Source of the DNA: an uncultured Rhodopila sp.
GTDB lineage: Bacteria; Pseudomonadota; Alphaproteobacteria; Acetobacterales; Acetobacteraceae
DNA: 64,000 bases
Reading direction: 5' to 3'
Assembly (NCBI GenBank): GCA_903932145.1
Contig: CAIZFE010000062.1
Location: forward strand, 1 to 64,000
Shown here: in pieces, positions 44,185 to 52,710 of the stretch
Position numbering within the stretch: position 1 is the first letter of the stretch
Layout: each line of letters begins with the position of its first letter
The notes under the pieces: generated by a model
The model's database searches: none
What the model was told of the DNA's origin: nothing
The model's input: the letters and a program-made list of their open reading frames with translations, nothing else
Program-made: the position numbers and the translations under genes

Positions 44185-44700
44185 ATGCACAACGAGGAAA
44201 GCTTCTTCGCCGATCCCAGGAATTGGGTCGTCGTTGCGTTCTTTCTGTTCTTTATTCTGTTCGGCAAGAAAATCTGGGGCGCGCTGTCCGGGATGCTGGA
44301 TGCCCGCGCTGTCAGCGTGAAGGCTGAACTCGAGGAAGCCTCCAGGCTTCGCCGGGAAGCCGAAGCGATGCTGCGCGACGCTGAAAAGCAGCGATTGGAC
44401 GCCCTGGCGGAAGCCAAGGTGCTGATCGCCGGTGCCCGTGCCGAAGCCGGACGACTGACCGCGGCTGCCGCCGCCGAGGCCGAGTTCTCGGCCAAGCGTC
44501 GCGAGCAGATGGCGATCGACCGGATCGCGGCGGCCGAGAAGGCCGCTGTCGATGACGTTCGTCTCGCCGCCGCCGATATTGCGACAACGGCCGCACGTCA
44601 GGTGATGGCCGAGGGTATTTCCGCTGACGCCGATGCCGTTCTGATCGACCAGGCGATTGCCCAGTTGCCAACCGCTCTGGCGGCCCGCCGCGCGGCCTAG
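44185..44700 (+). CDS. atpF: F1Fo ATP synthase subunit b
   Basis: A 171-residue stalk subunit with one membrane helix near the N-terminus (WVVVAFFLFFILFGKKIW) and a coiled coil (EEASRLRREAEAMLRDAEKQRLD onward). It is last in the operon and is followed by a hairpin terminator. The F1 genes (atpHAGDC) must lie elsewhere. Confidence 0.92.
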   Translation: MHNEESFFADPRNWVVVAFFLFFILFGKKIWGALSGMLDARAVSVKAELEEASRLRREAEAMLRDAEKQRLDALAEAKVLIAGARAEAGRLTAAAAAEAEFSAKRREQMAIDRIAAAEKAAVDDVRLAAADIATTAARQVMAEGISADADAVLIDQAIAQLPTALAARRAA

Positions 44701-44727
44701 GCCAATCGGCTTGTCGAAATCCTATCC

Positions 44728-44756
44728 ATCAAGGCCCGGCTCGTCCGGGCCTTGAT
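44728..44756. terminator. Hairpin terminator between convergent atpF and ROK kinase gene
   Basis: ATCAAGGCCCGG and CCGGGCCTTGAT form a perfect 12-bp stem around CTCGT, 28 bases after the atpF stop. The arm sequence GGCCCGG-CTCGT-CCGGGCC resembles the type I palindrome arm, so the terminator may have arisen from the dispersed element. Confidence 0.6.
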
Positions 44757-44772
44757 GCGTTTGGGGGTGTTG

Positions 44773-45531
44773 TCACCCACCCGCCGCGAACGCAAAATCC
44801 AGCGCCCGGTCCCATAGGCGGACCCCACCGGTAATCCCCGCCTCATTCGAAACAATCTTGACGTTCGACGGCAGTTCGATGTCCACCTGCTTTGCATTGC
44901 CGCCGCCGATATAAAGCGTATCAAAGCCAACCAGCGTCGTGATATTCGCCAGAACCCTGTGCAAGCGGCGGTTCCAGCGCGCACGGCCGACGGATTTGAA
45001 CGCCGCGACGCCGATAAACTGGTCGTAGGTCTTCCCTTTGTGGATCGGGTGGTGACTCAGTTCCAAATGTGGTGACGGACGGCTGTCCTGGAACAGCGCG
45101 AATCCCATCCCGGTGCCAAGGGTGATCACGCACTCCAGCCCCTTGCCGGTGATCACACCCAGACCCTGCACCTCGGCGTCATTGAGCACGCGCACCGGTT
45201 TGCCGAGTTTGTCGGTCAGCGCCGCCGCCAACGGAAAATGGTGCCAGTCCGCGGTTCCCAGGTTCGGTGCGGTCAACACTTGCCCGGCCCGCACGACTCC
45301 GGGAAATCCCACGGAAATCCGATCGAAGTGACCGAGTGGACTGGCGAGGTTGACGAGAGCTTCGACCACGGTCTGAGGCACCGGACGCGACGGCGTGTCC
45401 ACGCGATTGGGACCGGCGACCATTGTGCCGGTCGCATCCAGCAATCCGGCTTTCAACCGGGTCCCTCCGACATCGATCGCCAGGGTCAGCTTGCCCCGCT
45501 TTCCCTGCTGTGGATCGGGGTTGATGTCCAT
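44773..45531 (-). CDS. ROK-family sugar kinase, polyphosphate-glucokinase-like
   Basis: A 252-residue ASKHA-fold kinase. The phosphate-1 loop is LAIDVGGTRLKAGLLD (residues 16-31), the catalytic Asp is in RVLNDAEVQGLG, and the adenosine region contains TLGTGMGFALF and YIGGGNAK. The zinc-binding CxCGxxGC of most ROK proteins is missing, as in polyphosphate glucokinases (PpgK), which this resembles in length. The substrate is probably glucose, with ATP or polyphosphate as donor. The start at 45531 is followed by a Pro-rich tail (DINPDPQQGKRG). Confidence 0.72.
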   Translation of the reverse strand: MDINPDPQQGKRGKLTLAIDVGGTRLKAGLLDATGTMVAGPNRVDTPSRPVPQTVVEALVNLASPLGHFDRISVGFPGVVRAGQVLTAPNLGTADWHHFPLAAALTDKLGKPVRVLNDAEVQGLGVITGKGLECVITLGTGMGFALFQDSRPSPHLELSHHPIHKGKTYDQFIGVAAFKSVGRARWNRRLHRVLANITTLVGFDTLYIGGGNAKQVDIELPSNVKIVSNEAGITGGVRLWDRALDFAFAAGG

Positions 45532-45649
45532 CACATGTCCTTTATGGCGCGATGTCTCAAATAGGCAGGCTCGCGCCAAAACAAAAGGGCGCGGCCGTTG
45601 TTTTGGTCGCGTCAGTCCAGGACGGCGATCGTATGCCGGCCCGATGTGG

Positions 45650-46084
45650 TCATTCGGCACCCCTTGGCCGCAGGACCCGCCATATCCCATCCACCGCGCC
45701 GACCTCCCGGATGCTCTCCTGCTTCCGGACGCCGATCACACCGCGCACGAACACCAGCCCCTGCGTGCGCCGTGTGACCTCGCCACGCAATTCGATAAAT
45801 TCGCCCGGCCGAATGCCGTCCAGGAAATGGGTGTTGAGCTGGATCGTGGCACAACTGCCGCGATCCGCCGCCTCCCAGGCCAGAAAACTTAGTCCGTGAT
45901 CGGCGAAGGCCGTCAGCACGCCGCCATGGACAATGCCGTTATTGTTCGCGTGTTCGGCCGTGGTGAGCAATCCATAGTGCCACGCGCCGTCCACCCGCCG
46001 TGCCCAGGGAATGCCCAGGCCGGCCGGCATGGCAGCCCCCGGCAAAGCACGCCACCCGGCGGCGGCTGGATCGAAGCCGGTCAC
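45650..46084 (-). CDS. PaaI-type hotdog-fold thioesterase
   Basis: A 144-residue acyl-CoA thioesterase of the hotdog fold. The helix-starting motif NNNGIVHGGVLTAFADHGLS has the conserved N...HGG...D residues of the PaaI/YbgC-like group. It is coupled to the upstream HAD gene by a four-base overlap at 46081. The substrate is unknown. Confidence 0.8.
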   Translation of the reverse strand: MTGFDPAAAGWRALPGAAMPAGLGIPWARRVDGAWHYGLLTTAEHANNNGIVHGGVLTAFADHGLSFLAWEAADRGSCATIQLNTHFLDGIRPGEFIELRGEVTRRTQGLVFVRGVIGVRKQESIREVGAVDGIWRVLRPRGAE

Positions 46085-46758
46085 AGGGCGGCCAAACGGT
46101 CAGGAAGGTCGAGCAAACTGTCCAGCCGGATATGGGCGCGCTCGATGTCGGGCCTTTCCGCATGCATCCAGCCCCATGGGCCGCGGCGCACGAACACCGC
46201 CTTCATGCCGGCGGCGAGGGTCGGCAGAACGTCGTTGTCGAGCCGGTCACCGACATAGGCGATGCATTCGGGCGGCTCACCGGCGACCTCGATCACCTTG
46301 GCGAAGAATTTGGGATCGGGTTTCGAAACGCCCCAGCCCGCCGAACTGGCGATCAGGTCGGCGGGAACATCCAGGCGCAGCAGCGCGGCCTCGGCTTCCA
46401 CCGGTTGGTTGCCGGCGATCAGGACTTTGTAGCCCCGCTCTCTCAGGGCGGTCAGACAGGGAATCGCGTCCGGATAGAGGTCATCCGCCGTAAAATCATA
46501 AATCCAGCCCTGTTCGGCACGCAGCCTGCGGGCGGTGCCGGGGTCCATGCCCGGCTTGAAGATCTCAAACACGCGCCGCAGTGATTGACCGCGCTCCATC
46601 GTCACGCCGATGGCGGTGAACAGGGTCATGGCCGGGACACCGAGGAACGCCGCCCACTCGATCCAGTGACGGGTTTCGTCGATCAGGGTTTCCCCGACAT
46701 CGAAGCAGACGGCGCGAATGGGCAAGTCGGTCGATCCCCTGGTTTCGGCGGGGATCAT
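46081..46758 (-). CDS. HAD-superfamily hydrolase
   Basis: A 225-residue phosphatase-like protein. Motif I is AVCFDVGETLIDE: the nucleophile Asp is present, but the second Asp of DxD is replaced by Glu (DVGET), as in several HAD-IA proteins. Motif II is LIAGNQ, motif III the Lys of GVSKPDPKFF, and motif IV AYVGDRLDNDV. ATG 46758 is preferred; a TTG at 46782 would add eight residues. It is coupled to the thioesterase gene. Confidence 0.78.
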   Translation of the reverse strand: MIPAETRGSTDLPIRAVCFDVGETLIDETRHWIEWAAFLGVPAMTLFTAIGVTMERGQSLRRVFEIFKPGMDPGTARRLRAEQGWIYDFTADDLYPDAIPCLTALRERGYKVLIAGNQPVEAEAALLRLDVPADLIASSAGWGVSKPDPKFFAKVIEVAGEPPECIAYVGDRLDNDVLPTLAAGMKAVFVRRGPWGWMHAERPDIERAHIRLDSLLDLPDRLAAL

Positions 46759-46792
46759 GTTGGCGCGGACGGCCGCTGGCAATGGCTGGTGA

Positions 46793-47086
46793 TCACCCGT
46801 CCTGCGCCAGTGCCGCGCTGACCTCGCCGGGCAGGCGCGAAATGGCCAGCAGGTAGGCCGCGGCCGGTGCGTCCGGATGGCGGCGGCCCTGCTCCCAGTT
46901 CTTCAGCGTCGGCAGCGGAATCCGGTAGGTTTCCGCGAAAACCTGCTGCGACATATGCAGCTTGCGGCGGATCGCCCGCACATCGGGCAGCGCGACGGTG
47001 TGAACCCGTACGCCGGAGGCTTCGCCACGGGCGTGCGCCAGCGCGTCGCCCAGGCTTTCGATCAGCGCTTCACCGAATTTGGTCAT
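46793..47086 (-). CDS. Xre-type helix-turn-helix antitoxin (HigA-like)
   Basis: A 97-residue DNA-binding protein. The helix-turn-helix is SQQVFAETYRIPLPTLKNWEQGRRHP (residues 45-70), the MqsA/HigA antitoxin style. It follows the toxin gene by 3 bp, in toxin-first order. It would bind the toxin and repress their shared promoter. Confidence 0.82.
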   Translation of the reverse strand: MTKFGEALIESLGDALAHARGEASGVRVHTVALPDVRAIRRKLHMSQQVFAETYRIPLPTLKNWEQGRRHPDAPAAAYLLAISRLPGEVSAALAQDG

Positions 47087-47089
47087 TGT

Positions 47090-47437
47090 CTAATGCCTTC
47101 TATAGGTTTGCTTAATGCTATCGGTTAGCGCCTTCGCATGCCGCTTTTCGTCCCCGGTCCAGTTTTCCCGTTCGGCTTTGGCGTAAATCAGCAGCAAATA
47201 CAGCGGCATCGAGTCATCGTGGTAAAAGTAGATAACCCGCACCCCGCCGCGCTTGCCGATCCCGGGACGACCCCAGCGGACCTTACGCAGGCCACCGGTA
47301 TCCGGGATGATGTCACCGGCATCGGGATTCGCGGCGATGAAATCCACGAACGCGTTACGATCATCGTCAGTCCACAGTTTCGCCGCCTGTCGGACAAACG
47401 GAGCCGTTTCCGCCACGGTCATCAGTTCGTCAGTCAT
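47090..47437 (-). CDS. RelE/HigB-superfamily toxin
   Basis: A 115-residue protein with the RelE-fold features of the HigB-2 group: FVDFIAANPDAGDIIPDTGGLRKVRWG, then KRGGVRVIYFYHDDSMPLYLLLIYAKAERENW. These proteins cleave mRNA at the ribosome. The start at 47437 (MTDELMTVAET) or 47422 (MTVAET) are both feasible. It is first of a toxin-antitoxin operon. Confidence 0.83.
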   Translation of the reverse strand: MTDELMTVAETAPFVRQAAKLWTDDDRNAFVDFIAANPDAGDIIPDTGGLRKVRWGRPGIGKRGGVRVIYFYHDDSMPLYLLLIYAKAERENWTGDEKRHAKALTDSIKQTYRRH

Positions 47438-47482
47438 GAGTTGAATACGCCATTGGCGCCTCCTGTGCAAATGGAAAAGACG

Positions 47483-48649
47483 TCATTGGCGCCGTCCGCC
47501 AAATGCCGTGATCGTCTTCCCGGCCGGCGACCCGTTCGGGCAGGCGGACCCGGTCACGGGGTGCCCGAGTTTGGCTGGGAGTACGACCTCTATCGCCACC
47601 ATTAAGTCGGTCGCTGCCTGCCTCCAGGCAGTGGTGGAATCGAAGCGAGGCGCGATCTGCCGCGGCGCTTGCAGCCACAGTTGGATGGCATCGGACAGGC
47701 TGGGCACCTCCGGTTCGCACATCACCGCCAGAGGCGCGTTGGACAGTTGCTCCCGCAGGCCGCCGACCCGGGTGGCGATCACCGGCCGCCCGGCCGCCAG
47801 TGCCGCCGCTGCGACACCGCTCTGGCTGGCCTCGCGGTACGGCAGGATCAGCGCGTCGGACCACGCCAGAAGGGAGCCGATTTCGATCTCCGGCACCCAA
47901 CGATTCTCGACGATGACGCCGGTGCATCGGCGTAACGCGGCGAGTGCGGGCGACTCCGGTCCGCACCCGACGATGCGCACGGCAATGTCCGTATCCGGCG
48001 GCAGCAGGGCCAAAGCGCCGGCGAGCAGATCCAGCCCTTTGTAGGGTAGCAGCCGGCCGAAACAGAGCAGCCGCGGTGGTCCGGCCCTACAATCCAGGTC
48101 GGGCATATCGAAACCGAACGGCGGGTGTTCGAAACGGATCAGCCGGGTAGGCGGGCGTCCCGCCAGGCCCTGATTGGCCAACTGCGTCCCGACATGCGTG
48201 CAAAGAACCGCCAACCCGCCGGCACAGCGGCACAGCAGGCGTTGCAACAGCATTTGGAACGGGAACCCGTCGCCGGGATGCGCCTCAGCCTCGTGCACCA
48301 CGACCACCAGCCTGGTACCGAATGGCCGCAGGGCCAGCGCCATCAGCAGGTCCAGCGGCCCCGGCATGGCGCAGATCGCCAGATCCGGCCGCACCCGCCG
48401 CAACCGAGCCATCAGCAACAGCAGCGCCACCGGCGCGGTCGCTACCCGCAGCAGAAACGTCGCCATGCCCCGGTAGGTCCGCACCGGCATCTCGCAAACC
48501 GGAGCATCCGTCCCGGCCATGATCTCGGCATCCCGGCACAGGGATAGTACGACCTCGATCCCCGGCCGGCCCCGCAGAGCGGCAGCGAGGCAGGCCCCGA
48601 AGCGCGGCCCGGCGCCACGGCGTCCCCACTGCCAGACCAGGATTTTCAT
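47483..48649 (-). CDS. Glycosyltransferase, GT4-like
   Basis: A 388-residue GT-B fold enzyme. Features include the N-terminal G-rich start (MKILVWQWGRRGAGPRFG), PPRLLCFGRLLPYKGLDLL (domain 2 opening with the Lys that binds the nucleotide phosphate) and PYREASQSGVAAAALAAGRPVIAT, the E...E-like donor motif. The C-terminal 30 residues are Gly/Ser-rich and variable. It is coupled to the next glycosyltransferase by a four-base overlap. It probably acts in surface polysaccharide synthesis. Confidence 0.82.
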   Translation of the reverse strand: MKILVWQWGRRGAGPRFGACLAAALRGRPGIEVVLSLCRDAEIMAGTDAPVCEMPVRTYRGMATFLLRVATAPVALLLLMARLRRVRPDLAICAMPGPLDLLMALALRPFGTRLVVVVHEAEAHPGDGFPFQMLLQRLLCRCAGGLAVLCTHVGTQLANQGLAGRPPTRLIRFEHPPFGFDMPDLDCRAGPPRLLCFGRLLPYKGLDLLAGALALLPPDTDIAVRIVGCGPESPALAALRRCTGVIVENRWVPEIEIGSLLAWSDALILPYREASQSGVAAAALAAGRPVIATRVGGLREQLSNAPLAVMCEPEVPSLSDAIQLWLQAPRQIAPRFDSTTAWRQAATDLMVAIEVVLPAKLGHPVTGSACPNGSPAGKTITAFGGRRQ

Positions 48650-49875
48650 GACAGACCCGCCACGGCGTCCGCCAGTTCGTGTCCGTCCAGGCGTGCCAGG
48701 ACGCTGGTCCGGGCGCGCTCACCCAAAGCGGCTCGCTGAGCCGGGTCGTCCGCCAGCGTCCGCAGCAGGGACGCCGCCTCCGCGACATCCGGCTCTGCCC
48801 AAAGGCCGCGATAGACACATCGGTCATCGCGCGCCGGGATCAGCCGGTAATCAACGAGGGCCGCATTCGAACGGTCCATGAAATCGGTGTTGCCGGACCA
48901 GCCGGTGGCGATGACGGGTTTGCCGAAGAGCATCGCCTCGGCCAGCACCAGCCCGAACCCTTCGCCGCGATGCAGCGACAGCACGATGTCGGCGCACGCG
49001 GTCAGGGCGTGACTGTCGGCTGGCGACAACATCTTACTGAGAACGTGGATGTTCGGTGCCTGCGCAGCCTGCATAAGACGCACAAAATCCGCCGGTGCAT
49101 GCTCCGGATGGCTGACCTTCAACACCAGAATGCGGTCGTGCCGGTCAGCGAACGCCGTCCGGAAAGCGGCGATCGCTGCGAACGGGTTCTTGCGCGCGAA
49201 CGATGACGCCAGGTTAAACGAAACCAGCACCACAACCGCCTCGGCTGGCAAACCGAACGCCGCCCGTTTCTTGTTTGAGGCAACCGGCGGCACGCGTCCC
49301 AGCGGCGGCGGCACCACCCGAACCCGGCCCTGCAACAACGGTCCCAGTGCCGCGGCGGTGAAGCGTGACGGGACCCAGACCTGATCGACGCAGGCCAAAG
49401 CGGGCCGCCAGTCCGGCGGCACCTCAGGGATCTCCCACGCCCAGTAGCCGACGATCGGCCGGTTGCGGACAAGACGGCCGGGCAGACGCAGCAGCGCCAG
49501 TGGCAACATCGGCGCGTTCACATGCAGCACCAATGGCACGCCGTCTGGCGGCGGATCGGTCGGGACGTAGGCGACCTCCGGCCGCGGATCGACCGGAGGT
49601 GGCAGATCAATGGTCCACACCGCCAGGCCCATCCGCCGCGCGGCCGTCGCCATCAAGCGAGCGGATTCACCAACTCCGGAGGCTCGGCTGAACTCGCCGG
49701 CGATCGCGACGCCGCCGGAATACGCTGGCTCGATCCGGCCATCGGACGACGGCTTGGGCGCGAGCCATCCGGTGACCCGCGCGAGTCCCCCGCGGCGCAG
49801 CGTGGAGGGCAAACACCGCCACACCAGATGCGGCGTGGTGTGAATGAACGGACCAGCCTGCGGGGAATGGGTCAT
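48646..49875 (-). CDS. Glycosyltransferase, GT4-like
   Basis: A 409-residue GT-B enzyme. Motifs are VGESARLMATAARRMGL near the N-terminus, VLVSFNLASSFARKNPFAAIAAF at the start of the C-terminal domain, and HRGEGFGLVLAEAMLFGKPVIAT with the E-x7-E donor motif. It overlaps the next gene (ATGA). The two enzymes are different in sequence and probably add successive sugars. Confidence 0.84.
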   Translation of the reverse strand: MTHSPQAGPFIHTTPHLVWRCLPSTLRRGGLARVTGWLAPKPSSDGRIEPAYSGGVAIAGEFSRASGVGESARLMATAARRMGLAVWTIDLPPPVDPRPEVAYVPTDPPPDGVPLVLHVNAPMLPLALLRLPGRLVRNRPIVGYWAWEIPEVPPDWRPALACVDQVWVPSRFTAAALGPLLQGRVRVVPPPLGRVPPVASNKKRAAFGLPAEAVVVLVSFNLASSFARKNPFAAIAAFRTAFADRHDRILVLKVSHPEHAPADFVRLMQAAQAPNIHVLSKMLSPADSHALTACADIVLSLHRGEGFGLVLAEAMLFGKPVIATGWSGNTDFMDRSNAALVDYRLIPARDDRCVYRGLWAEPDVAEAASLLRTLADDPAQRAALGERARTSVLARLDGHELADAVAGLS

Positions 49876-50053
49876 GCCCGCGACTGTCGCGGGATTTGGT
49901 TAATATTCGCTTAAGGCCGCGCCGCATTTCGCTGTTTTTCGCGCGAATTCGTCCGCGGTACGACTGGAGTCAGGGTCCGGCTGTGTCACGGCTTGCGCAA
50001 AGGGCTTTCCCGGCGCTACTCCCGCCGCACAAAGTCAGGAGATTTGCAGCGCC

Positions 50054-51283
50054 ATGGCCGTCAAGGATGTGAAGAAGGTCGTTCTCGCCTATTCGGGCGG
50101 ATTGGATACCAGCGTGATCCTGCGCTGGCTGCAAACGACCTATAAATGCGAGGTCGTCACGTTCACCGCCGATCTCGGCCAGGGCGAGGAACTGGAGCCG
50201 GCGCGCAAGAAGGCCGAGATGGCCGGCGTGAAGGAAATCTTCATCGATGACCTGCGTGAGACGTTCGTCAAAGACTTCGTCTTCCCGATGTTCCGCGCCA
50301 ACACCGTCTACGAAGGCCAATACCTGCTGGGCACCTCCATCGCCCGCCCGCTGATCGCGCAACGCCAGATCGAGATCGCCGAGATGGTCGGGGCCGACGC
50401 GGTGGCGCATGGCGCGACCGGCAAGGGCAACGATCAGGTGCGGTTCGAGTTGGCCTACTATGCCCTGAAGCCGGACATCAAGATCATCGCCCCCTGGCGC
50501 GAATGGGAACTGACCAGCCGCACCCGCCTGCTGGAATTCGCCGAGAAGCACCAGATTCCGATCGCGAAGGACAAGCGCGGCGAGGCGCCGTTCAGCGTCG
50601 ATGCCAACATGCTGCACTCGTCGTCCGAGGGGAAGATCCTGGAAGATCCCGCCGTTGAGGCGGACGAGGCCGTCTATCAGCGCACCATCCGCCCCGAGGA
50701 TGCGCCGGACAAAGCGACCGTGATCTCGATGGATTTTGCCAACGGCGATCCGACGGCGATCGACGGGATCGCGATGTCGCCGGCCTCCATCCTGACCCGC
50801 CTGAACGAACTCGGCAAAGCCAACGGCATCGGACGGCTGGATCTGGTGGAGAACCGGTTCGTCGGCATGAAGTCGCGCGGCGTCTACGAAACGCCCGGCG
50901 GCACGATCCTGCTGGCGGCGCATCGCGCGATCGAGAGCATCACCCTGGATCGCGAGGCGGCGCATCTGAAGGACAGCCTGATGCCGCGCTATGCCGAACT
51001 GATCTATAACGGCTTCTGGTTCAGCCCGGAGCGGCGGATGCTGCAAGCCCTGATCGACGTCAGTCAGGCCAGCGTCAGCGGCCGGGTGCGACTGAAGCTG
51101 TATAAGGGCAACGTCTCCTGCATCGGCCGCGAAAGCCCCAACAGCCTGTATTCGATGAAGGTTGTCACATTTGAGGACGATCAGGGCGCCTACGATCAGG
51201 TCGATGCCCAGGGCTTCATCAAACTGAATGCTCTGCGGTTGCGTCTCGGCGCGATGGCGGGACGGCGCGGCGGCGCGCTGTAG
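50054..51283 (+). CDS. argG: Argininosuccinate synthase
   Basis: A 409-residue cytosolic enzyme joining citrulline and aspartate with ATP, the penultimate step of arginine synthesis. The PP-loop is [15 protein letters not shown] (residues 9-23). Further signatures are [20 protein letters not shown] and SPERRMLQA, as expected of the ArgG1 form. Single gene; AGGAG lies 13 bases before the ATG, somewhat distant. Confidence 0.96.
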   Translation: MAVKDVKKVVLAYSGGLDTSVILRWLQTTYKCEVVTFTADLGQGEELEPARKKAEMAGVKEIFIDDLRETFVKDFVFPMFRANTVYEGQYLLGTSIARPLIAQRQIEIAEMVGADAVAHGATGKGNDQVRFELAYYALKPDIKIIAPWREWELTSRTRLLEFAEKHQIPIAKDKRGEAPFSVDANMLHSSSEGKILEDPAVEADEAVYQRTIRPEDAPDKATVISMDFANGDPTAIDGIAMSPASILTRLNELGKANGIGRLDLVENRFVGMKSRGVYETPGGTILLAAHRAIESITLDREAAHLKDSLMPRYAELIYNGFWFSPERRMLQALIDVSQASVSGRVRLKLYKGNVSCIGRESPNSLYSMKVVTFEDDQGAYDQVDAQGFIKLNALRLRLGAMAGRRGGAL

Positions 51284-51413
51284 AATTGGACTGATCAGAT
51301 GCACCGGAAACGATCCTTCCGTTGCATCCGATTGTGATGGCTTGATCGTCGTCAGCGGTCACCGCTGCCCGCCCTGGTGCTGATCAAACGGGCGAGCGGG
51401 ACTTCTCTGTTTC

Positions 51414-51437
51414 GTCATGGCCGGGCTTGGCCCGGCC
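51414..51437. repeat. Type II palindrome upstream of the PaiB-like gene
   Basis: GTCATGGCCGGG and CCCGGCCAC pair around CTTGG. It continues into CCACCCACGACTTTGC, identical to the repeat at positions 2-17, and ends about 13 bases before the 51466 start codon. Confidence 0.8.
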
Positions 51438-51465
51438 ACCCACGACTTTGCCGGACGTCCCAACC

Positions 51466-52098
51466 ATGTACATCCCCGCCCATTTCAACGAAGACCGCAC
51501 CGCCGTCCTGCACGCGTTGATCAAGGCGGGCGGCCTCGCCACGCTCGTGTCGATGACCGAGGACGGGATGATCGCCAGCCACGCGCCGATGATGCTGGAC
51601 CCGGAACCCGCCCCCTACGGCACACTGGTCGGCCACCTCGCCAAAGCCAACCCGCACGCACGCCTGGCCAACGCCGCTATCCAAACCCTGGTCATCTTCC
51701 ACGGCCCGGACGGCTACATCACGCCGTCCTACTACGCGGCCAAGCAGGAGCACGGCAAAGTCGTCCCCACCTGGAACTACACCGCGATCCACGCCTACGG
51801 CACGCTGGAGGTGTTTGACGACCCCGCCCGCCTGCTGGCGGTCGTCACCCGCCTGACCAACCAGTATGAAACTTCCCGAAGTGCTCCCTGGGCCGTCTCC
51901 GACGCTCCCGACGACTTCGTGCAGGGCATGCTGCGCGGCATCGTCGGCATCTCGCTGCCGATCGCCCGCCTGGAGGGCAAGGTCAAAATGAGCCAGAACC
52001 GCCCGGCCGCCGACCAGACCGGCGTCATCGACGGACTGCGCGCGGATGGCCAATCCGGTTTGGCCGCGGCCGTGGCGCAGGCCGTTGCCAAATCGTAG
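51466..52098 (+). CDS. FMN-binding negative transcriptional regulator (PaiB family)
   Basis: A 210-residue split-barrel flavin-binding protein. It opens MYIPAHFNEDRTAVLHALI, as PaiB-family proteins do, and contains SYYAAKQEHGKVVPTWNYTAIHAYG, the FMN-site region. Bacillus PaiB represses sporulation and protease genes; homologues here are likely flavin-dependent sensors or oxidases. The start follows a palindrome directly, so the promoter must lie upstream of 51400. Confidence 0.82.
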   Translation: MYIPAHFNEDRTAVLHALIKAGGLATLVSMTEDGMIASHAPMMLDPEPAPYGTLVGHLAKANPHARLANAAIQTLVIFHGPDGYITPSYYAAKQEHGKVVPTWNYTAIHAYGTLEVFDDPARLLAVVTRLTNQYETSRSAPWAVSDAPDDFVQGMLRGIVGISLPIARLEGKVKMSQNRPAADQTGVIDGLRADGQSGLAAAVAQAVAKS

Positions 52099-52119
52099 GC
52101 GGCAGCCGCGCGACCGTCG

Positions 52120-52710
52120 TCAGACCAACGACAGACTGGTATCGAACGAGGCTCGGTATAGCGCCATCAGCCGGCTGACGGTCTCGTCCCCGGCCGCGAA
52201 TCGGGCCGATCGAATGACGGCAAAATCGGCCGGGGCGACGCGGTCGAACACGGCGTAACACAGCTCGCCGTTGTTGTAGCGAGACCGGTAGGCGAGACCC
52301 TGCACACCGCTGCCATGGATGCGCAGCGCGAGTTCGCGGGACAGCGCATACGCGTCGGCGCCGATCTCTCCGGCATCCACGCCGAACGCCTGAAGGCCTT
52401 CGTCAAACAGTTTGGCCAGTCGCAAAGAGCGTTCCAGCCTCAACACGGTGTAAGCGCGTTCGTTGACGAACTCAGGGCGCAGGATGCGGCCTTTCGGGCG
52501 GCGCAGGATGGTTTCGACGAACGCGCCCTCCAACCGCCGCGACGCATACAGAACGCGATATTCACCGTTGGGGGCGTCGAAGCGATTCCCCGGTTTCTGT
52601 CCGGGCGACGGACCGAAAAACACCGCACCGCGCGCGGCGTGATGAATACGGACGATCAACGTGCCAGCGCGCAGCACCGTCGTCGGAGGCGCGCCGACGC
52701 TGGCGGACAT
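52120..52710 (-). CDS. RES-domain toxin
   Basis: A 196-residue RES-fold protein, an ADP-ribosyltransferase-like NADase that depletes NAD+ in Xre-RES toxin-antitoxin systems. The Arg-Glu-Ser signature is visible: Arg in RVLYASRR or VRIHHA, Glu in EGAFVETI, Ser near the GSGVQGLAYRSRYNN segment. The start overlaps the antitoxin stop by one base (TAATG). Confidence 0.82.
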   Translation of the reverse strand: MSASVGAPPTTVLRAGTLIVRIHHAARGAVFFGPSPGQKPGNRFDAPNGEYRVLYASRRLEGAFVETILRRPKGRILRPEFVNERAYTVLRLERSLRLAKLFDEGLQAFGVDAGEIGADAYALSRELALRIHGSGVQGLAYRSRYNNGELCYAVFDRVAPADFAVIRSARFAAGDETVSRLMALYRASFDTSLSLV

